Positions 23,031 to 33,849 of a stretch of DNA of 64,000 nucleotides are shown one piece after another. This DNA comes from Effrenium voratum (lineage: Eukaryota; Sar; Dinophyceae; Suessiales; Symbiodiniaceae), in assembly GCA_963377175.1 (NCBI GenBank), contig CAUJNA010000535.1, positions 988,501 through 1,052,500 on the forward strand. Direction: 5' to 3'. The notes below the pieces were generated by a model. That model saw nothing but the letters and a program-made list of their open reading frames with translations, was not told the origin of the DNA and searched no databases. Position 1 is the first letter of the stretch, and each line of letters starts with the position of its first letter. The translations under genes were made by a program, and so were the position numbers.

Positions 23031-23342
23031 CTTGTATTCGGACCCTTGAAGGTTCATGTGACCGCCAGATGTTGACCGTAAAACGATGGCAATGATCTCC
23101 CTTCCCTTGATCAATCTGTTTTCTCTTTGGCGTCGTTCGGAGTGCAGTTGAATATCATGTACCACGTCCTTCGCATCATCAGGTGCACTCCTAAGCATCG
23201 TCTGGAGCGAAAGGGCCAGCTTGATATCCATCTTCGCCTCCCGAATCGGCTGGAAATTCAAGGTCAGGATTCACCACGAAAGCACATCCTACCCATGACA
23301 TCCATACTTCGATATCAGGGTCTGCTGAAGCGCTGGTGACGT

Positions 23343-24830
23343 TCATGGTGAGTGCCATCTTCCAGATGTCCAGCTTCGTGATCTTCGGCCATGGAGGTAC
23401 GTTGACTCTCTCAGCTTCCTTCTGTGATATCCTTGGTCGACCACTGTCATGATCTCTGCGATCTCTCGACCTTCTTCTTCGTGGTGACCTTCTGTTGCAA
23501 CGGCGATCATCGTCATCATCGTCGGATGGTTCTTCTTCTTCGTCCTCGGTAGAGCTCGTCCACGATCTTTTGCATCTGTCGCGATGGCGACTTGGGTGGC
23601 ATTCTCGCTTTCGAGTTCCTTGTTCGTCTCTGCCAATTGGTACACAAAGCTCTCTTGGATCTTGAGTTCTCGTCGTGTCTCTTCGATCTCTTCGGGCATT
23701 GCAGCGATCTGGCCGAGGTAATCGGATTTCGCATCGATAGCTTTTTGCCTTGATGCAGCGAGTTCGCGAGTCACGTCGACAAACTCCTGATCCCTCAGCG
23801 TGGCGCGATCATGTAACGCATTTCCTTGATGAGCTCGATCTCTAGCGATCTTGATCTCCTCATTCATCTTCATCACGTTCCTGTACTGCACGTTGTCCAA
23901 TCATGTACATCTCATCCCGTTCGCTCACGGCAACCCGTGCGCAATGGGCTTCTTGAGTCAGCGTACTTGATAGCATTGTTTGCTTTGTTCACCAATACGT
24001 TCTGTGGCTCGTCATCGATCGCCATGTTCGGTTGCGGCAGCAACGTTGTTTCCAATCTCTCACGCAAACCACGAATAGTGTTCTCCTCGTTCTGCGAGTC
24101 CGTGGTAATCTTCACCTGGTAGGAATTGATCATCGGACCGATGTTCAAGCAGATTCACGGTTGCGGCCATCTCCTGATGTCGCTTCTCGTACTCGAGGAC
24201 CTTAAGTCGGGCTTCGTCTTGATACTCTCCGTAGATCTTCACGAGGTGTTGCGCCTGATCTTCAGATAGCTTTGTCTTCCCACGCTAAATGTCGATGTAT
24301 TGAGCAGCTTCTCGAAGTTGTTCGTCGGATCTTTTGAGGATGTGGGCTACTTGTTGTTCCGACATGCCTGCTCTCCGTTCCAGCTCCTGGATGCGCGTGA
24401 CATTGCCCTGGTCGTCACGTTCATATGACTCTTGTAGCATAGCCAAGTGGCGCTTAGCCTCCTCCACTTCCTGTTTGAGGGTCTTGTTCTCCTGAGTGAT
24501 CTTAGACGGACTAGAGCCTGTAGGCGATTGGGATCGCCCCTTTTCCTTTCTCGCAGGACTCATTACGCCCTTCACGCTCCTTCTCGGTGTCGATAATGAG
24601 GCTGATGACGATCTCTTCTTTTCTCCGTCCTTGGACCACACGGCATGACCAACCTCTTTCCAGGATGAATGTGATAGGTCATTGCTAATACCAGAATTTG
24701 CACTTTGTTGGGTGTCCTGCAAGCATACCTGTAGAACCGCTGGAACTGTCATTTCCGAATGTTGCAGTTCCCGGGCTTCCGGAAGAATCCATTGTACGGC
24801 TGTAAATATATTTCAAAAGGTTGTATTGTA
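23343..24830 (-). pseudogene. Gag-like coiled-coil region, frameshifted
   Basis: A start (MDSSGSPGTATFGND) near 24790 leads into Ser/Lys-rich sequence and then a long coiled coil (KITQENKTLKQEVEEAKRHL; VTRELAASRQKAIDAKSDYL). Four frames must be joined (breaks near 24670, 24285, 24140 and 23905). It precedes the copia RNase H remnant, so a gag role is inferred from position. There is no zinc knuckle in this part. Confidence 0.4.
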
Positions 24831-24929
24831 CCGCAGTTGCAATCCACCGCAGGGACCAATTCTGAACAGGTTGTGTTGGCCCCGGGGGCGCGGCCTTCCG
24901 CCCCCCGCCTCTTTTCTGCTGCTTCGCGC

Positions 24930-25110
24930 GCGCCGCAGGGCTGCCCGCTCAGCATTGACGCGCTGGCACCGCGTGCTGCAGAATGAAGCGCCGGAGGCCC
25001 GCGCCGGCGCCTTCATCGACAATCGATCGCTGCGCGCGGAACATTCGACTGCTTTGCAATTGGCATTAATGTCACCGACGAGCTTGATGGCCTTACTGGC
25101 CCTGTCGCTA
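24930..25110 (+). pseudogene. Possible LINE-type reverse transcriptase fragment
   Basis: The plus-strand frame reads LTRWHRVLQNEAPEARAGAF then IDNRSLRAEHSTALQLAL. This resembles the palm motif of dinoflagellate LINE reverse transcriptases (F/Y-x-D-D-R-S/T-L) with the second Asp changed to Asn. It lies in GC-rich DNA between the 5' terminal repeat and the gag-like region, antisense to the element. Only about 60 residues are present, so this is tentative. Confidence 0.35.
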
Positions 25111-25129
25111 ACCGCAGTACGACGCAGCT

Positions 25130-25246
25130 AGTTGAGGTTCGACTCCCGTGGGGTGACCAATACCCTCGACAGCAAGTCGTATAGTAGTGGTCGTGGTAAA
25201 AGGGGGTTGTAAGGTGAATGATCTGCGTCGTCTCACGACTCGATGC
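25130..25246 (-). repeat. Terminal direct repeat, 5' copy (LTR-like)
   Basis: Nearly identical to 14461-14579. An imperfect spliced-leader-like word (CTTGAGCCAAATGC on the plus strand) lies outside it at 25322-25335. Confidence 0.85.
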
Positions 25247-25599
25247 GACCGCGGAATACGAACCCTTTTGCTTTGCTTCACACCTGTGTTTGGATGTTTG
25301 CCTCGATCCTATAATCAAGGTCTTGAGCCAAATGCATTCGCATGTACATGTCGGCTAACAGGGTGACCCTCAGAACCTGCCCTTAGGACGTTTTCGCCTT
25401 GCGGCTCGGAGATTCATAGCATACCTAAAGCACAAAACCCTCAGCGCGCCTGGCCGCCCGATGGCAGCGACGCGGGGATCTCCTTCGGGGCCACCTGCCA
25501 GCAGGCGCTCGCGGCAAGCAAAGCAAAGCAAAGCAACTAGCACTTGCCTGGCGGCCAAAACAAAAAGAGCTGGGGGACACAGAAGACAGAGAGAGACAG

Positions 25600-26985
25600 A
25601 GAGACGAGAGATGAAAAAACCGAGAGAAGAGAGAAGAGAGAAGAGAGAAGAGAGAAGAGAGAAGACAGAAGCGAGAAGAGAGAAGAGAGAAGAGAAGAAA
25701 GAAGAGAGAAGAGAGAAGAGAGAAGAAAGAAGAGAAGACAAAAGCGAGAAGAAAAAAAGAGAAGAGAGAGGAGAAGAAAGAAAAGAGAAGAGAGAAGGGA
25801 GAAGGGAGAAGGGAGAAGAGAGAAGAGAGGGAAGAGAAGAAAGACAAGAGAGAGCAAAGAGAAGAGAGAAGAGAGAAGAGAGAAGAGAGAAGACAGAAGA
25901 GAGGAGAGAGGAGAGAGGGGAGAGAAGAAACAGAAAAGAGAGCAAAGAGAAGAGAGAAGAGAGAAGAGAGAAGAGAGAAGAGAGAAGAGAGAAGAGAGAA
26001 GACAGAAGCGAGAAGAGAGAAGAGAGAAGAGAAGAAAGAAGAGAGAATAGAGAAGGGAGAAGGGAGAAGAGAGAAGAGAGGGGAGAGAAGAGAGAAGAGA
26101 GAAGAGAGAAGAGAGAAGAGAGAAGAGAGAAGCGAGAAGAGAGAAGAGAGAAGAGAGAAGAGAGAAGAGAGAAGAGAGAAGACAGAAGAGAGAAGAGAGA
26201 AGAAAAAAAAGAAGAGAGAAGAAAGAAGAGAGAAGAGAGAAGAGAGAAGAGAGAAGAGAGAAGGGAGAAGGGAGAAGAGAGAAGAGAGAACTGAGACGAA
26301 AGAAGAGAGAAGAGAGAAGAGAGAAGAGAGAAGAGAGAAGAGAGAAGAGAGAAGAGAAGAGAGAAGAGAAGAAAGAAGAGAGAAGTTGAAGGGAGAAGGG
26401 AGAAGGGAGAAGAGAGAAGAGAGGGGAGAGAAGAGAGAGAAGAGAGAGCAAAGAGAAGAGAGAAGAGAGAAGAGAGAAGAGAGAAGAGAGAAGAGAGAAG
26501 AGAGAAGAGAGAAAAGAGTAGAGAGGAGAGAGGGGAGAGAAGAAACAGAAAAGAGAGCAAAGAGAAGAGAGAAGAGAGAAGAGAGAAGAGAAAAGAGAGA
26601 ACTGAGAAGCGAGAAGAGGGAACAGAAGAGAGAAGAGAGAAGAGAGAAGAAAAAAAAGAAGAGAGAAGAAAGAAGAGAGAAGAGAGAAGAGAAAAAGAGA
26701 GAAGAGAGAAGAGAGAAGGGAGAAGGGAGAAGAGAGAAGAGAGAACTGAGAAGAGAGAAGGGAGAAGGGAGAAGGGAGAAGAGAGAAGAGAGGGGAGAGA
26801 AGAGAGAAGAGAGAAGAGAGAAGAGAGAAGAGAGAAGAGAGAAGAGAGAAGAGAGCAGAGAGAAGAAAAAAAGAGAAGAGAGAACTGAGAAGAGAGAAGA
26901 GAGAAGAGAGAAGAGAGAACTGAGAAGAAAGAAGAGAGAAGAGAGAAGAGACAAGAGAGAAGAAAGAGGAAAGAAGCACACAGAA
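25600..26985. repeat. 1.4 kb (GAGAAGA)n polypurine tract
   Basis: Imperfect heptamer array of GAGAAGA with GGGAGAA and GAAGAAA variants; almost no pyrimidines on the plus strand. Open frames of 500 or more codons on both strands are artefacts of this composition. On the minus strand it is a polypyrimidine tract inside the presumed intron after the 27.1 kb exon. Such mirror-repeat tracts can form triplex DNA. Confidence 0.95.
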
Positions 26986-27084
26986 CAACCATTCGGCTAC
27001 CAGAGGCATCAAGGCCAGGTTGTCAAACGTCAGCACCTGAGGCAGCGCTACCACAGTGTCAAAGCGTTGGGCTGCAAAGCCTAC

Positions 27085-27609
27085 CCTGGATGTGGTATTC
27101 CGTGGGAACGTCGCGCAACTCCGCGTCCTTGCGCCTGCTGCTGTTGCGCAGGGCGCGGCCCAAGCCGCCGTGCTGTCCGTTTCCGTCCGAGAACTGAACC
27201 ACGAGCTTCTGAAGCAGGAAGGCTATCTTCTCGTCATTTTGGAGGCGCGACTCCATCGTTCGCTGTGAGGAATGAAGAAATCAACGAAATGAACTTGCGC
27301 GTTGCGGTGGTGCAAGAATCTCCCGCAATCAGCGGTCAAGGCTTTCAGGTATTCCAACATTTGACAAGCGCTCAGGCTACTCACTGTTCGTAAGGCAACT
27401 CCAGGATCACTGCACGCAATGGCTCCCGCTTCAACTGGCCTTGACAAGCTTGCGGAACTCTTGCGCAAGCGCCTCACTCCCGGCCGACCATAGCCTCGGC
27501 TGCCCTGCTCTTTGCCAAACCAGTTTTGGAAGTCATCGGCTGCAGTGTGACAAGTCTCCGCCGTGTTGTCCAGTCTTGGCCTGCTCAAGGAGGAACCCGT
27601 CTGAGGCAC
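27085..27609 (-). CDS. Two exons of a minus-strand gene (perhaps the LF-motif gene)
   Basis: Exon A (about 27609-27385) ends at a strong GTGAGT donor. Exon B (27262-27085) begins after a TTTCTTCATTCCTCACAG acceptor and ends at GTAGGC. Joined in phase they read ...CSDPGVALRT|RTMESRLQNDEKIAFLLQK..., a helical region (KIAFLLQKLVVQF) followed by basic sequence (NSSRRKDAELRD). The splice signals are among the clearest in the window. No domain was recognised. Exons with LF motifs lie on both sides on the same strand, so these may belong to the same transcript. An overlapping plus-strand frame (27056-27268) also looks protein-like and cannot be excluded. Confidence 0.45.
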
Positions 27610-27763
27610 CCTCTGACCAGGCGACGGCGTTGACCTAGCTCAAAAGATGCGGCGGCAGTGGCAGCTGAGTTCTTGGTGTGCTGGGAAGCCGATCCGTGAG
27701 CTTGCGGATAGTTGATAGGGTCGCCACGATTGGCCAGCGAAGTGTTTCGCTGGTATTCCTCAG

Positions 27764-28601
27764 ACTACGTCCAACAACTACTCCAAGACAACAACTTGGA
27801 CTACTTCGTGCGTGACTACATCAGTCACTCAACTTCAATCCAAAGCCACTACACCCTTCGCTTGTCCCACTACCAGGGAGCCTCCTTGATCACTTGATCA
27901 ACTACAACTTCAACGACTTCACCCTTCACTACACAGTGTCCAACGCTACATTTGGGATTTCCACCTACTACTCAACACTCAGCAACTACTCCACCTTCAC
28001 AGCCTATACCCCAATGACAGCACAGCGCAACGTGCTGTCCACTGCGTTCTTAGCAAGACTACAGAATACTATGGTCGCTACTTGTTGACCAACCAACACA
28101 CATGGCTCCGAGGCGCTCCACGCACAACTACTACGCACCCTCCGGGAACAACGTGTCACGATGCCAGTTTTCCCAGTAAAGGACCACAACAGGACGCGTG
28201 GATCCAGCCACGGTCCAATCACTACTCGACCTTCACCGGTCTCAATGAGACTGCTGGCGCAACCACCCCTAGGCCTACACGAGGCACTACAACATCAGGT
28301 ACCTCCTCACGAACTCCGTTCAGTCCGACTACATCAGGGACTGAATCCTGAACAGCGAGAGCTTCTGAGGACTACACCGGCTTTCCCTTTTTCACTACAG
28401 TCGCATGGATGAACAACACTTGTTTTCATCAGTACTGTCAATCTTGACATTTGCACTCCAGTTGAAAGATACTACATGATCTTTTAACTGAGGGACGCTG
28501 TCAGACTACATGCGGTGTTGTACTACATAGCTTGTACATGACCGCAGGCCTTGAGCTTACTACATTGCGAGCCCATGAGAAACAGGAGTTGTGCAGACTA
28601 C
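27764..28601 (+). repeat. Region of dispersed ACTAC words
   Basis: At least 25 copies of ACTAC occur on the plus strand within 840 bases (for example 27764, 27777, 27800, 27815, 27848, 27869, 27901, 27928, 28221, 28371, 28522, 28597), against about one expected. The spacing is irregular, so it is not a simple tandem array. No gene was recognised. Confidence 0.75.
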
Positions 28602-28660
28602 AGGTTTGTTTGTGTTAACAACATTACAGTACTTGTAGTAAATAGCAGTCTGAATTTAAC

Positions 28661-29047
<387 letters not shown>

Positions 29048-29458
29048 ATGCATTTTTAGTTGCTACCACAAAATGGCAACCGTGCACAGGCACCGTGCAG
29101 AAACGGCAACAGGATGGCAGTGAGGAACAGTGCATTCCAGGTTCTTGCTTATGCAGCGTTTGTCCTTTATGTTGAATTTGATCGAGGAGCTCTGAGGAGG
29201 GGCCGGCTAGAGTTCGTGTTGGGCTGCAAAAGGGCAACAGTAATCCTGAAGAAGAAAGGTGGGAGGCCTGCTGGATAAACTGTACCGGCAACAGGGGGCC
29301 ATTGTTATACCATCCAAGTCAGTCAGTGCAGCATGGAAAGTGCCCCAAGACAAACTCACCATAAATTGTGTCGAGAAACTGTCAAACAATGAGTCCGGAT
29401 CTGGGGCCCTAGACCCGAAGCCTTGCGAGAACTGGATTCCATGGAGCATCGTGCGCGC

Positions 29459-29506
29459 CTTGGTGGGGCTCTCATCGAAGAGCCCAGCTGCCGATGGCAC
29501 TGGCGC
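29459..29506 (-). CDS. 16-codon exon with AGLFDESP motif (LF-motif gene)
   Basis: The acceptor CGCAG|G and the GC donor AAG|GCGCGC delimit exactly 48 bases in phase 0, encoding APVPSAAGLFDESPTK. It closely resembles the exon at 33337-33269 (PSAARLFDESPAE) and the motif exons at 7-14 kb. It is presumed to be a repeated motif exon of one long minus-strand gene. Confidence 0.5.
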
Positions 29507-29739
29507 CTGCGATGTTTCAGATGAATACTTCGAGTTGGGGACATCTTGATAGGCGGCAACACTAGGGACCCTTGAATATGGCTTGCTCAAAGAATTCCAG
29601 AAGGAAACCAACCATTTGAAGGGCTCCAAGTTTGGATGACTGAGATCTTTGGCGTGGCGAAAGCAAAAAACCAGCAGTGAGAGCTGAGAGCAAGGGTTTG
29701 CCTTTGCCCCTCTGCTTGGAACAATGAAGGGATCCCGTC

Positions 29740-29785
29740 GCAAAGGTTCTTTCTGTTTTTGGTTGGTTGGTTGGTTGGTTGGTTC
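29740..29785. repeat. (GGTT)n microsatellite
   Basis: Six consecutive GGTT units at about 29760-29783. Confidence 0.85.
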
Positions 29786-29865
29786 GTGGCCAGCGCATGT
29801 TAGCGAGGCCAGGCCCGCGCTTCCCCCCCGGCCGAAGCTTGGGGTTCAAGCCGGCCGGAAACTAG

Positions 29866-31395
29866 ATGCAGCCAAGACACAGGCCACACCATGGGCGAGC
29901 GGGTCAACCCAAGGGTGGCGCAAGTGTGGAAAACAGCAAAGCAAGTAATGCCCACGCTGGGGCCGCGGAGAGCCACGCAAGGGCCAAGACAGGAAATGCA
30001 GGAAGGCCACGAGAAGGCCACAGAAGGCGACGGGGCCGAGACAGGAAGCAAGGTAAGCAAGGTAAGGCCACATGCGGGGCCGCAGAAGGTTGCGCAGGGC
30101 CCAAGACAGAGAGAGCAAAAGCCACGCGAAGGCGACAGAGGGTCGGAGCAAAAAGAGGAAGCAGAGAAAGGCAAAGTATGGCCGCACGGGGGCCGAAGAA
30201 GGCCATGCAGGGGCCAAGACAAAAGTCCCGCAAGGGTCCAGCAGCCAAAGACGGAAGCAAAGTAAGCAAGACCCGCAGGGGGCCACGGTCACGCAAGGGC
30301 CAAGACAGGAAGCAAAGAGAGCAAAGTAAGGCCACGTAAGGGGGCCACAGAAAGCCACGCAGGGGCCAAGACAGCAAGCAAAAAAGTGAGCAAAGTAAGT
30401 CCACGCGGCGGCAAAGTCAGGCCACGCGGCGGCCACGGAAGGCCACGCATGACAGGAAGCAAAGTAGGCAAAGCAAGGCCACGCGGGAACCACGGAAGGC
30501 CACGCAGGGGCCAGGACGGGAAGCAAAGTAATTAGGCGAAGCAAGGCCACGCGGCGGCCATGGAAGGCCACGCGGCGGTCACGGAAGGCCACGCATGACA
30601 GGAAGCATAGGCAAAGCAAGGCCACGCGACAGGAAGCAAAATAGGTGAAGCAAGGCCAAGCGGGGGACACGGAAGGCCACTCAGGAAGCAAAGTAAGCGA
30701 AGCAAGGACACGCGGAGCCACAGAGTGCCACGCAGGGGCCAAGACAGCAAGCAAAAAAGTGAGCAAAGTAAGTCCACGCGGCGGCAAAGTCAGGCCACGC
30801 GGCGGCCACGGAAGGCCACGCATGACAGGAAGCAAAGTAGGCAAAGCAAGGCCACGCGACAGGAAGCAAAGTAGGTGAAGCAAGGCCACGCGGGGGCCAC
30901 GGAAGGCCACGCAGGGGCCATGACAGGAAGCAAAGTAAGCGAAGCAAGGACACGCGGGGCCACAGAGGGCCACGCAGGGGCCAAGACAGCAAGCAAAAAA
31001 GTGAGCAAAGTAAGTCCACGCGGCGGCAAAGTCAGGCCACGCGGCGGCCACGGAAGGACAGGAAGCAACGTAGGCAAAGCAAGGCCACGCGGGGGCCACG
31101 GAAGGCCACGCAGGGGCCAGGACGGGAAGCAAAGTAATTAGGCGAAGCAAGGCCACGCGGCGGCCATGGAAGGCCACGCAGGGGCCAAAACAGGAAGCAA
31201 AGTAAAAAGTGAGCAAAGTAAGGCCACGCGGCGGTCACGGAAGGCCACGCATGACAGGAAGCAAAGTAGGCAAAGCAAGGCCACGCGACAGGAAGCAAAG
31301 TAGGTGAAGCAAGGCCACGCGGGGGCCACGGAAGGCCACGCAGGGGCCATGACAGGAAGCAAAGTGAAGCAAGGCCACAGAAGGCCGCAGAAGGC
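29866..31395. repeat. 1.5 kb minisatellite (AAGGCCACGC / GGAAGCAAAGTAAGC)
   Basis: Short words (AGGCCACGC, GGGGCCA, GACAGGAAGCAAAGTA, GCAAAGCAAGG) are permuted many times. A higher-order unit of about 230-250 bases is visible between 30640 and 31370. Frames over it encode repetitive LTLLPVLAPAWPSVAP-like peptides and look artefactual. It lies between LF-motif exons and is therefore probably intronic. Confidence 0.85.
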
Positions 31396-31647
31396 TGAGA
31401 ATGAGGGAAGGTAGGCACTGTCGCCCTGACGTCTGGGAGGGCAGGGGAGGGGGTGCTCGTCGGGAAGAATTCTCTTAGTGCCGCCCCGGGGCCCGAAGAA
31501 CGCCAACCCAGTGAAGCAACGTCAGGCCCCGGGGGTCTTTCTGTTTTTGGAGCCCCTCTAACAAGAATGGTGGGGAAAGAGCAAACCCTGCTCTCACCCT
31601 GCTGAGAGCTGAGAGCTGGCACGCAATGGAGGGGCGAACAAAACCAG

Positions 31648-32428
31648 ATGCTGTTTGGCGGCCCTTCCGGGGGAGGAGCGGGGTTGGTCTATCCCAGACC
31701 AGGAGTCTCTGATGACAAAGAATTGAAATGTCAAAGGATTGATGCCGCAAGGAAGGCCTCTTGGTGGGCCGCAAGTGCGGATCCAAAGTTTGAGGGCAAA
31801 CTGCTGATGGCGTTTCCATTCGGAGACCCTGTTCCATGGTTGTCTGAAGGCAGCGGAGTATTCACCAATGGAATCCGATGGCCATGAAAATCACATCAAA
31901 ATCGAGACAGTTAAGATCGACAAGCCAGTATCTCCAGAATATCACGAGAATCTGGTTGGCCGCTCTTGCAGGCAAGAAGATCTGGTTGCACCTCATTTGG
32001 GCCCCTGCCTCACTTGGACGGAGCGCGTAGACGTGTAATCCTGGTGGCCCTGTTTGAATGTTCACCGGGCGCCATGGGTATGCTGCTTGGCTTTTGCGCT
32101 TTTTCTGCACCATGTTCGGATTCTGTTTGGGCTTTGTTGTGGATAAACGGAGTACTCAGTGATCAGAGAGGAATTCTCACGGGCTGCAACATTCAAGGCC
32201 GAGGTGGAAGGTGTCCGCACGGCAGGACAGCTTGGAGATGAAAAAGGCAACCGTGTGAGTGTGGTGAGAAAGCTTGTGGATGCAAAAAAGAAGGTACCCC
32301 CACCTGTGGGGGACAAAACGCCTGATCTGCAGGGGGCCGGGCCTCTTGGAAAGCATGCTGGATCCCCATGGAAAAAACCTGCATGTGCGGGTCGGGGTTG
32401 CCCGTTTTCGCTTGGGAAGGAGCCGTGA
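31648..32428 (+). CDS. Possible plus-strand exons, unidentified
   Basis: Three successive plus-strand segments read like protein: ARKASWWAASADPKFEGKLL (from about 31680), a frame from the ATG at 31870 (HENHIKIETVKIDKPVSPEY, then HLGPCLTWT), and EEFSRAATFKAEVEGVRTAG from 32162. They are in different frames and would need splicing. No domain was established. They could be remnants of a mobile element inside the minus-strand intron. Confidence 0.22.
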
Positions 32429-32916
32429 GCAAGGCATCCCCCAAAGACGGCCAGCTCAACCCATCCAGTCTTGAACAAGCCCCAACCGCCATAGCCCCAT
32501 GTGGTGTTTTTCGTGTCAAACCAGATACTGTACCCTTTCCAAGCACAGGCAGCCCACCGACAGCTGGCGATCGCCTGCCTCCGGGTTGCCCTCGAACAGC
32601 TGAGCTGAGGGCCTCTTGGAGACCTGGCGCAGGGTCTGGGGCTTCCCAAAGCAAAGCGGCCCATTCTCTTGGTGGAGTGGCATGCGGGACCCAAAACCAC
32701 TGAGTCCCTGTGCATGGAGGGTGGTGTGGGGAACTCACCCCTTGAAAACATTTGCTCATGAGTCTCTTGTCTCAAATGGCTGTGGTCAGGTCCCTTGCGT
32801 GATAGCCTCCCCTCAAACTGGGGGCATGGCATTTCCGACCCAAACAGCAAGAACCATGGGGAAAGCCTTCAACTGGCAACATGAGTCGCAGCAAGGTTTG
32901 TAATAGGACTGAACCA

Positions 32917-32936
32917 GCGGGGCGTAAACGCCCCGC
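32917..32936. repeat. Perfect 9-bp-stem hairpin beside a splice donor
   Basis: GCGGGGCGT-AA-ACGCCCCGC. It starts four bases inside the intron, next to the proposed donor at 32940 of the minus-strand LF-motif exon. Confidence 0.8.
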
Positions 32937-32940
32937 GCAC

Positions 32941-32990
32941 CTCTGACGAAAGGCCGCCCTCATCGAAAAGCCCCGCTCCAGAGCGACAAC
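32941..32990 (-). CDS. Exon with GLFDEGGLSSE motif (LF-motif gene)
   Basis: A TTTTCCAG|G acceptor and a GAG|GTGCGC donor enclose 50 bases encoding CRSGAGLFDEGGLSSE. The leading GT requires a phase different from the neighbouring motif exons, so the acceptor choice is uncertain. The motif matches those at 29.5 and 33.3 kb. Confidence 0.42.
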
Positions 32991-33268
32991 CTGGAAAACT
33001 CCTGAGGCCTTGGAAGCAAAACCTAAAACCTGCCACCACGAGTGCCTGGGGTGCCAACACCTGCGCCCTGCCATCACGGAAGCATGCCAACCCCTTTGCC
33101 ATTCAAACACATGGGTTAGTCTTGGGCGAACCCCCCATAAGGAAACCAACTTTCAGTTGCCACATTGGGCGTGACCCATTTGCCACATTGGGTGTGACCA
33201 TTGTGGGAAGCCGAAACCTTGCTGCCTTTGACCAATCACTACTCAAAGTGAATAAAACCCAAACCCAC

Positions 33269-33337
33269 CTCTGCGGGACTCTCGTCGAAGAGGCGAGCTG
33301 CTGAGGGGCGGCTCGAAGCGCTCGCTGCCGCGGGCAC
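33269..33337 (-). CDS. 23-codon exon with ARLFDESP motif (LF-motif gene)
   Basis: A TCCAG|GTGCCC acceptor and a GAG|GTGGGT donor delimit 69 bases in phase 0: VPAAASASSRPSAARLFDESPAE. It is the most upstream LF-motif exon recognised. Further 5' exons and the start of the gene were not found. A GC-rich, exon-like patch at about 33640-33720 could be another. Confidence 0.5.
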
Positions 33338-33849
33338 CTGGACCAAGTGATGCTTTGCCCTTTCCCTGAACGACTTGTCTGCAAAACGATGTGGAACCCC
33401 AAGAGGGTGTCTTCGACAAGGAGATTCTGCAAAGACATGCTTTGTTGGCTCCGTGCTTTGCTGGAAAGTAAGAGGCAGGCTCCGTATCCAAAAGTCACCT
33501 TCTGAAAGGGATCTGTGCAGCAAGTCAAGCTGGCGTGCCAAAGCATACGACTACTAAGTTGGATTCCTTTCAAGATAGTCAAGAGTTTGCTTGGCCTTAC
33601 TCTCACCAAGAGGACCTCGGGTTGGGGTTCAGCCTCTCATTGTCCAAACCCCAAACCCGCGTCGGCGCTCCCTTGGCCGCTCCGCTTGCTCAGCTCGGCG
33701 CCGGCGCCGAGGCTTGCGACCTACCATGGTACCCGGTTCATCACACAGCCCAATTGATAAATTGGGGCAAGGGTGGGGGGGAGTTCGGCCCCGTTGTGCT
33801 GAGGAATTGCGGTTTTGAACTGAGCAAGAGCTTGTAGTCTCCTTGTAAA

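Larger units (their letters stand above)
14461..25246 (-). mobile_element. 10.8 kb retroelement with ~118-bp direct terminal repeats and copia RNase H
   Basis: Two nearly identical direct repeats (14461-14579 and 25130-25246) bound a run of minus-strand reading frames. In transcription order these are a coiled-coil gag-like region, copia RNase H, a conserved downstream frame, a methyltransferase-like fragment, several unidentified frames, a zinc-knuckle/acidic frame, an RNA 2'-phosphotransferase-like frame and a final frame with one hydrophobic segment. Protease, integrase and reverse transcriptase are missing between gag and RNase H, and many frameshifts are visible, so it is decayed or a composite of fragments. 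It appears to sit in an intron of the LF-motif gene in the same orientation. No clear target-site duplication was found. Confidence 0.6.

Noticed and set aside
25370..27054. Open frames of 500 or more codons on both strands
   Set aside because: They are translations of the GAGAAGA polypurine array; all six frames stay open because of composition.
29846..31622. 456-codon minus-strand frame rich in LLPVLAPAWP
   Set aside because: The frame follows the minisatellite modules and repeats with them; no unique sequence or splice support.
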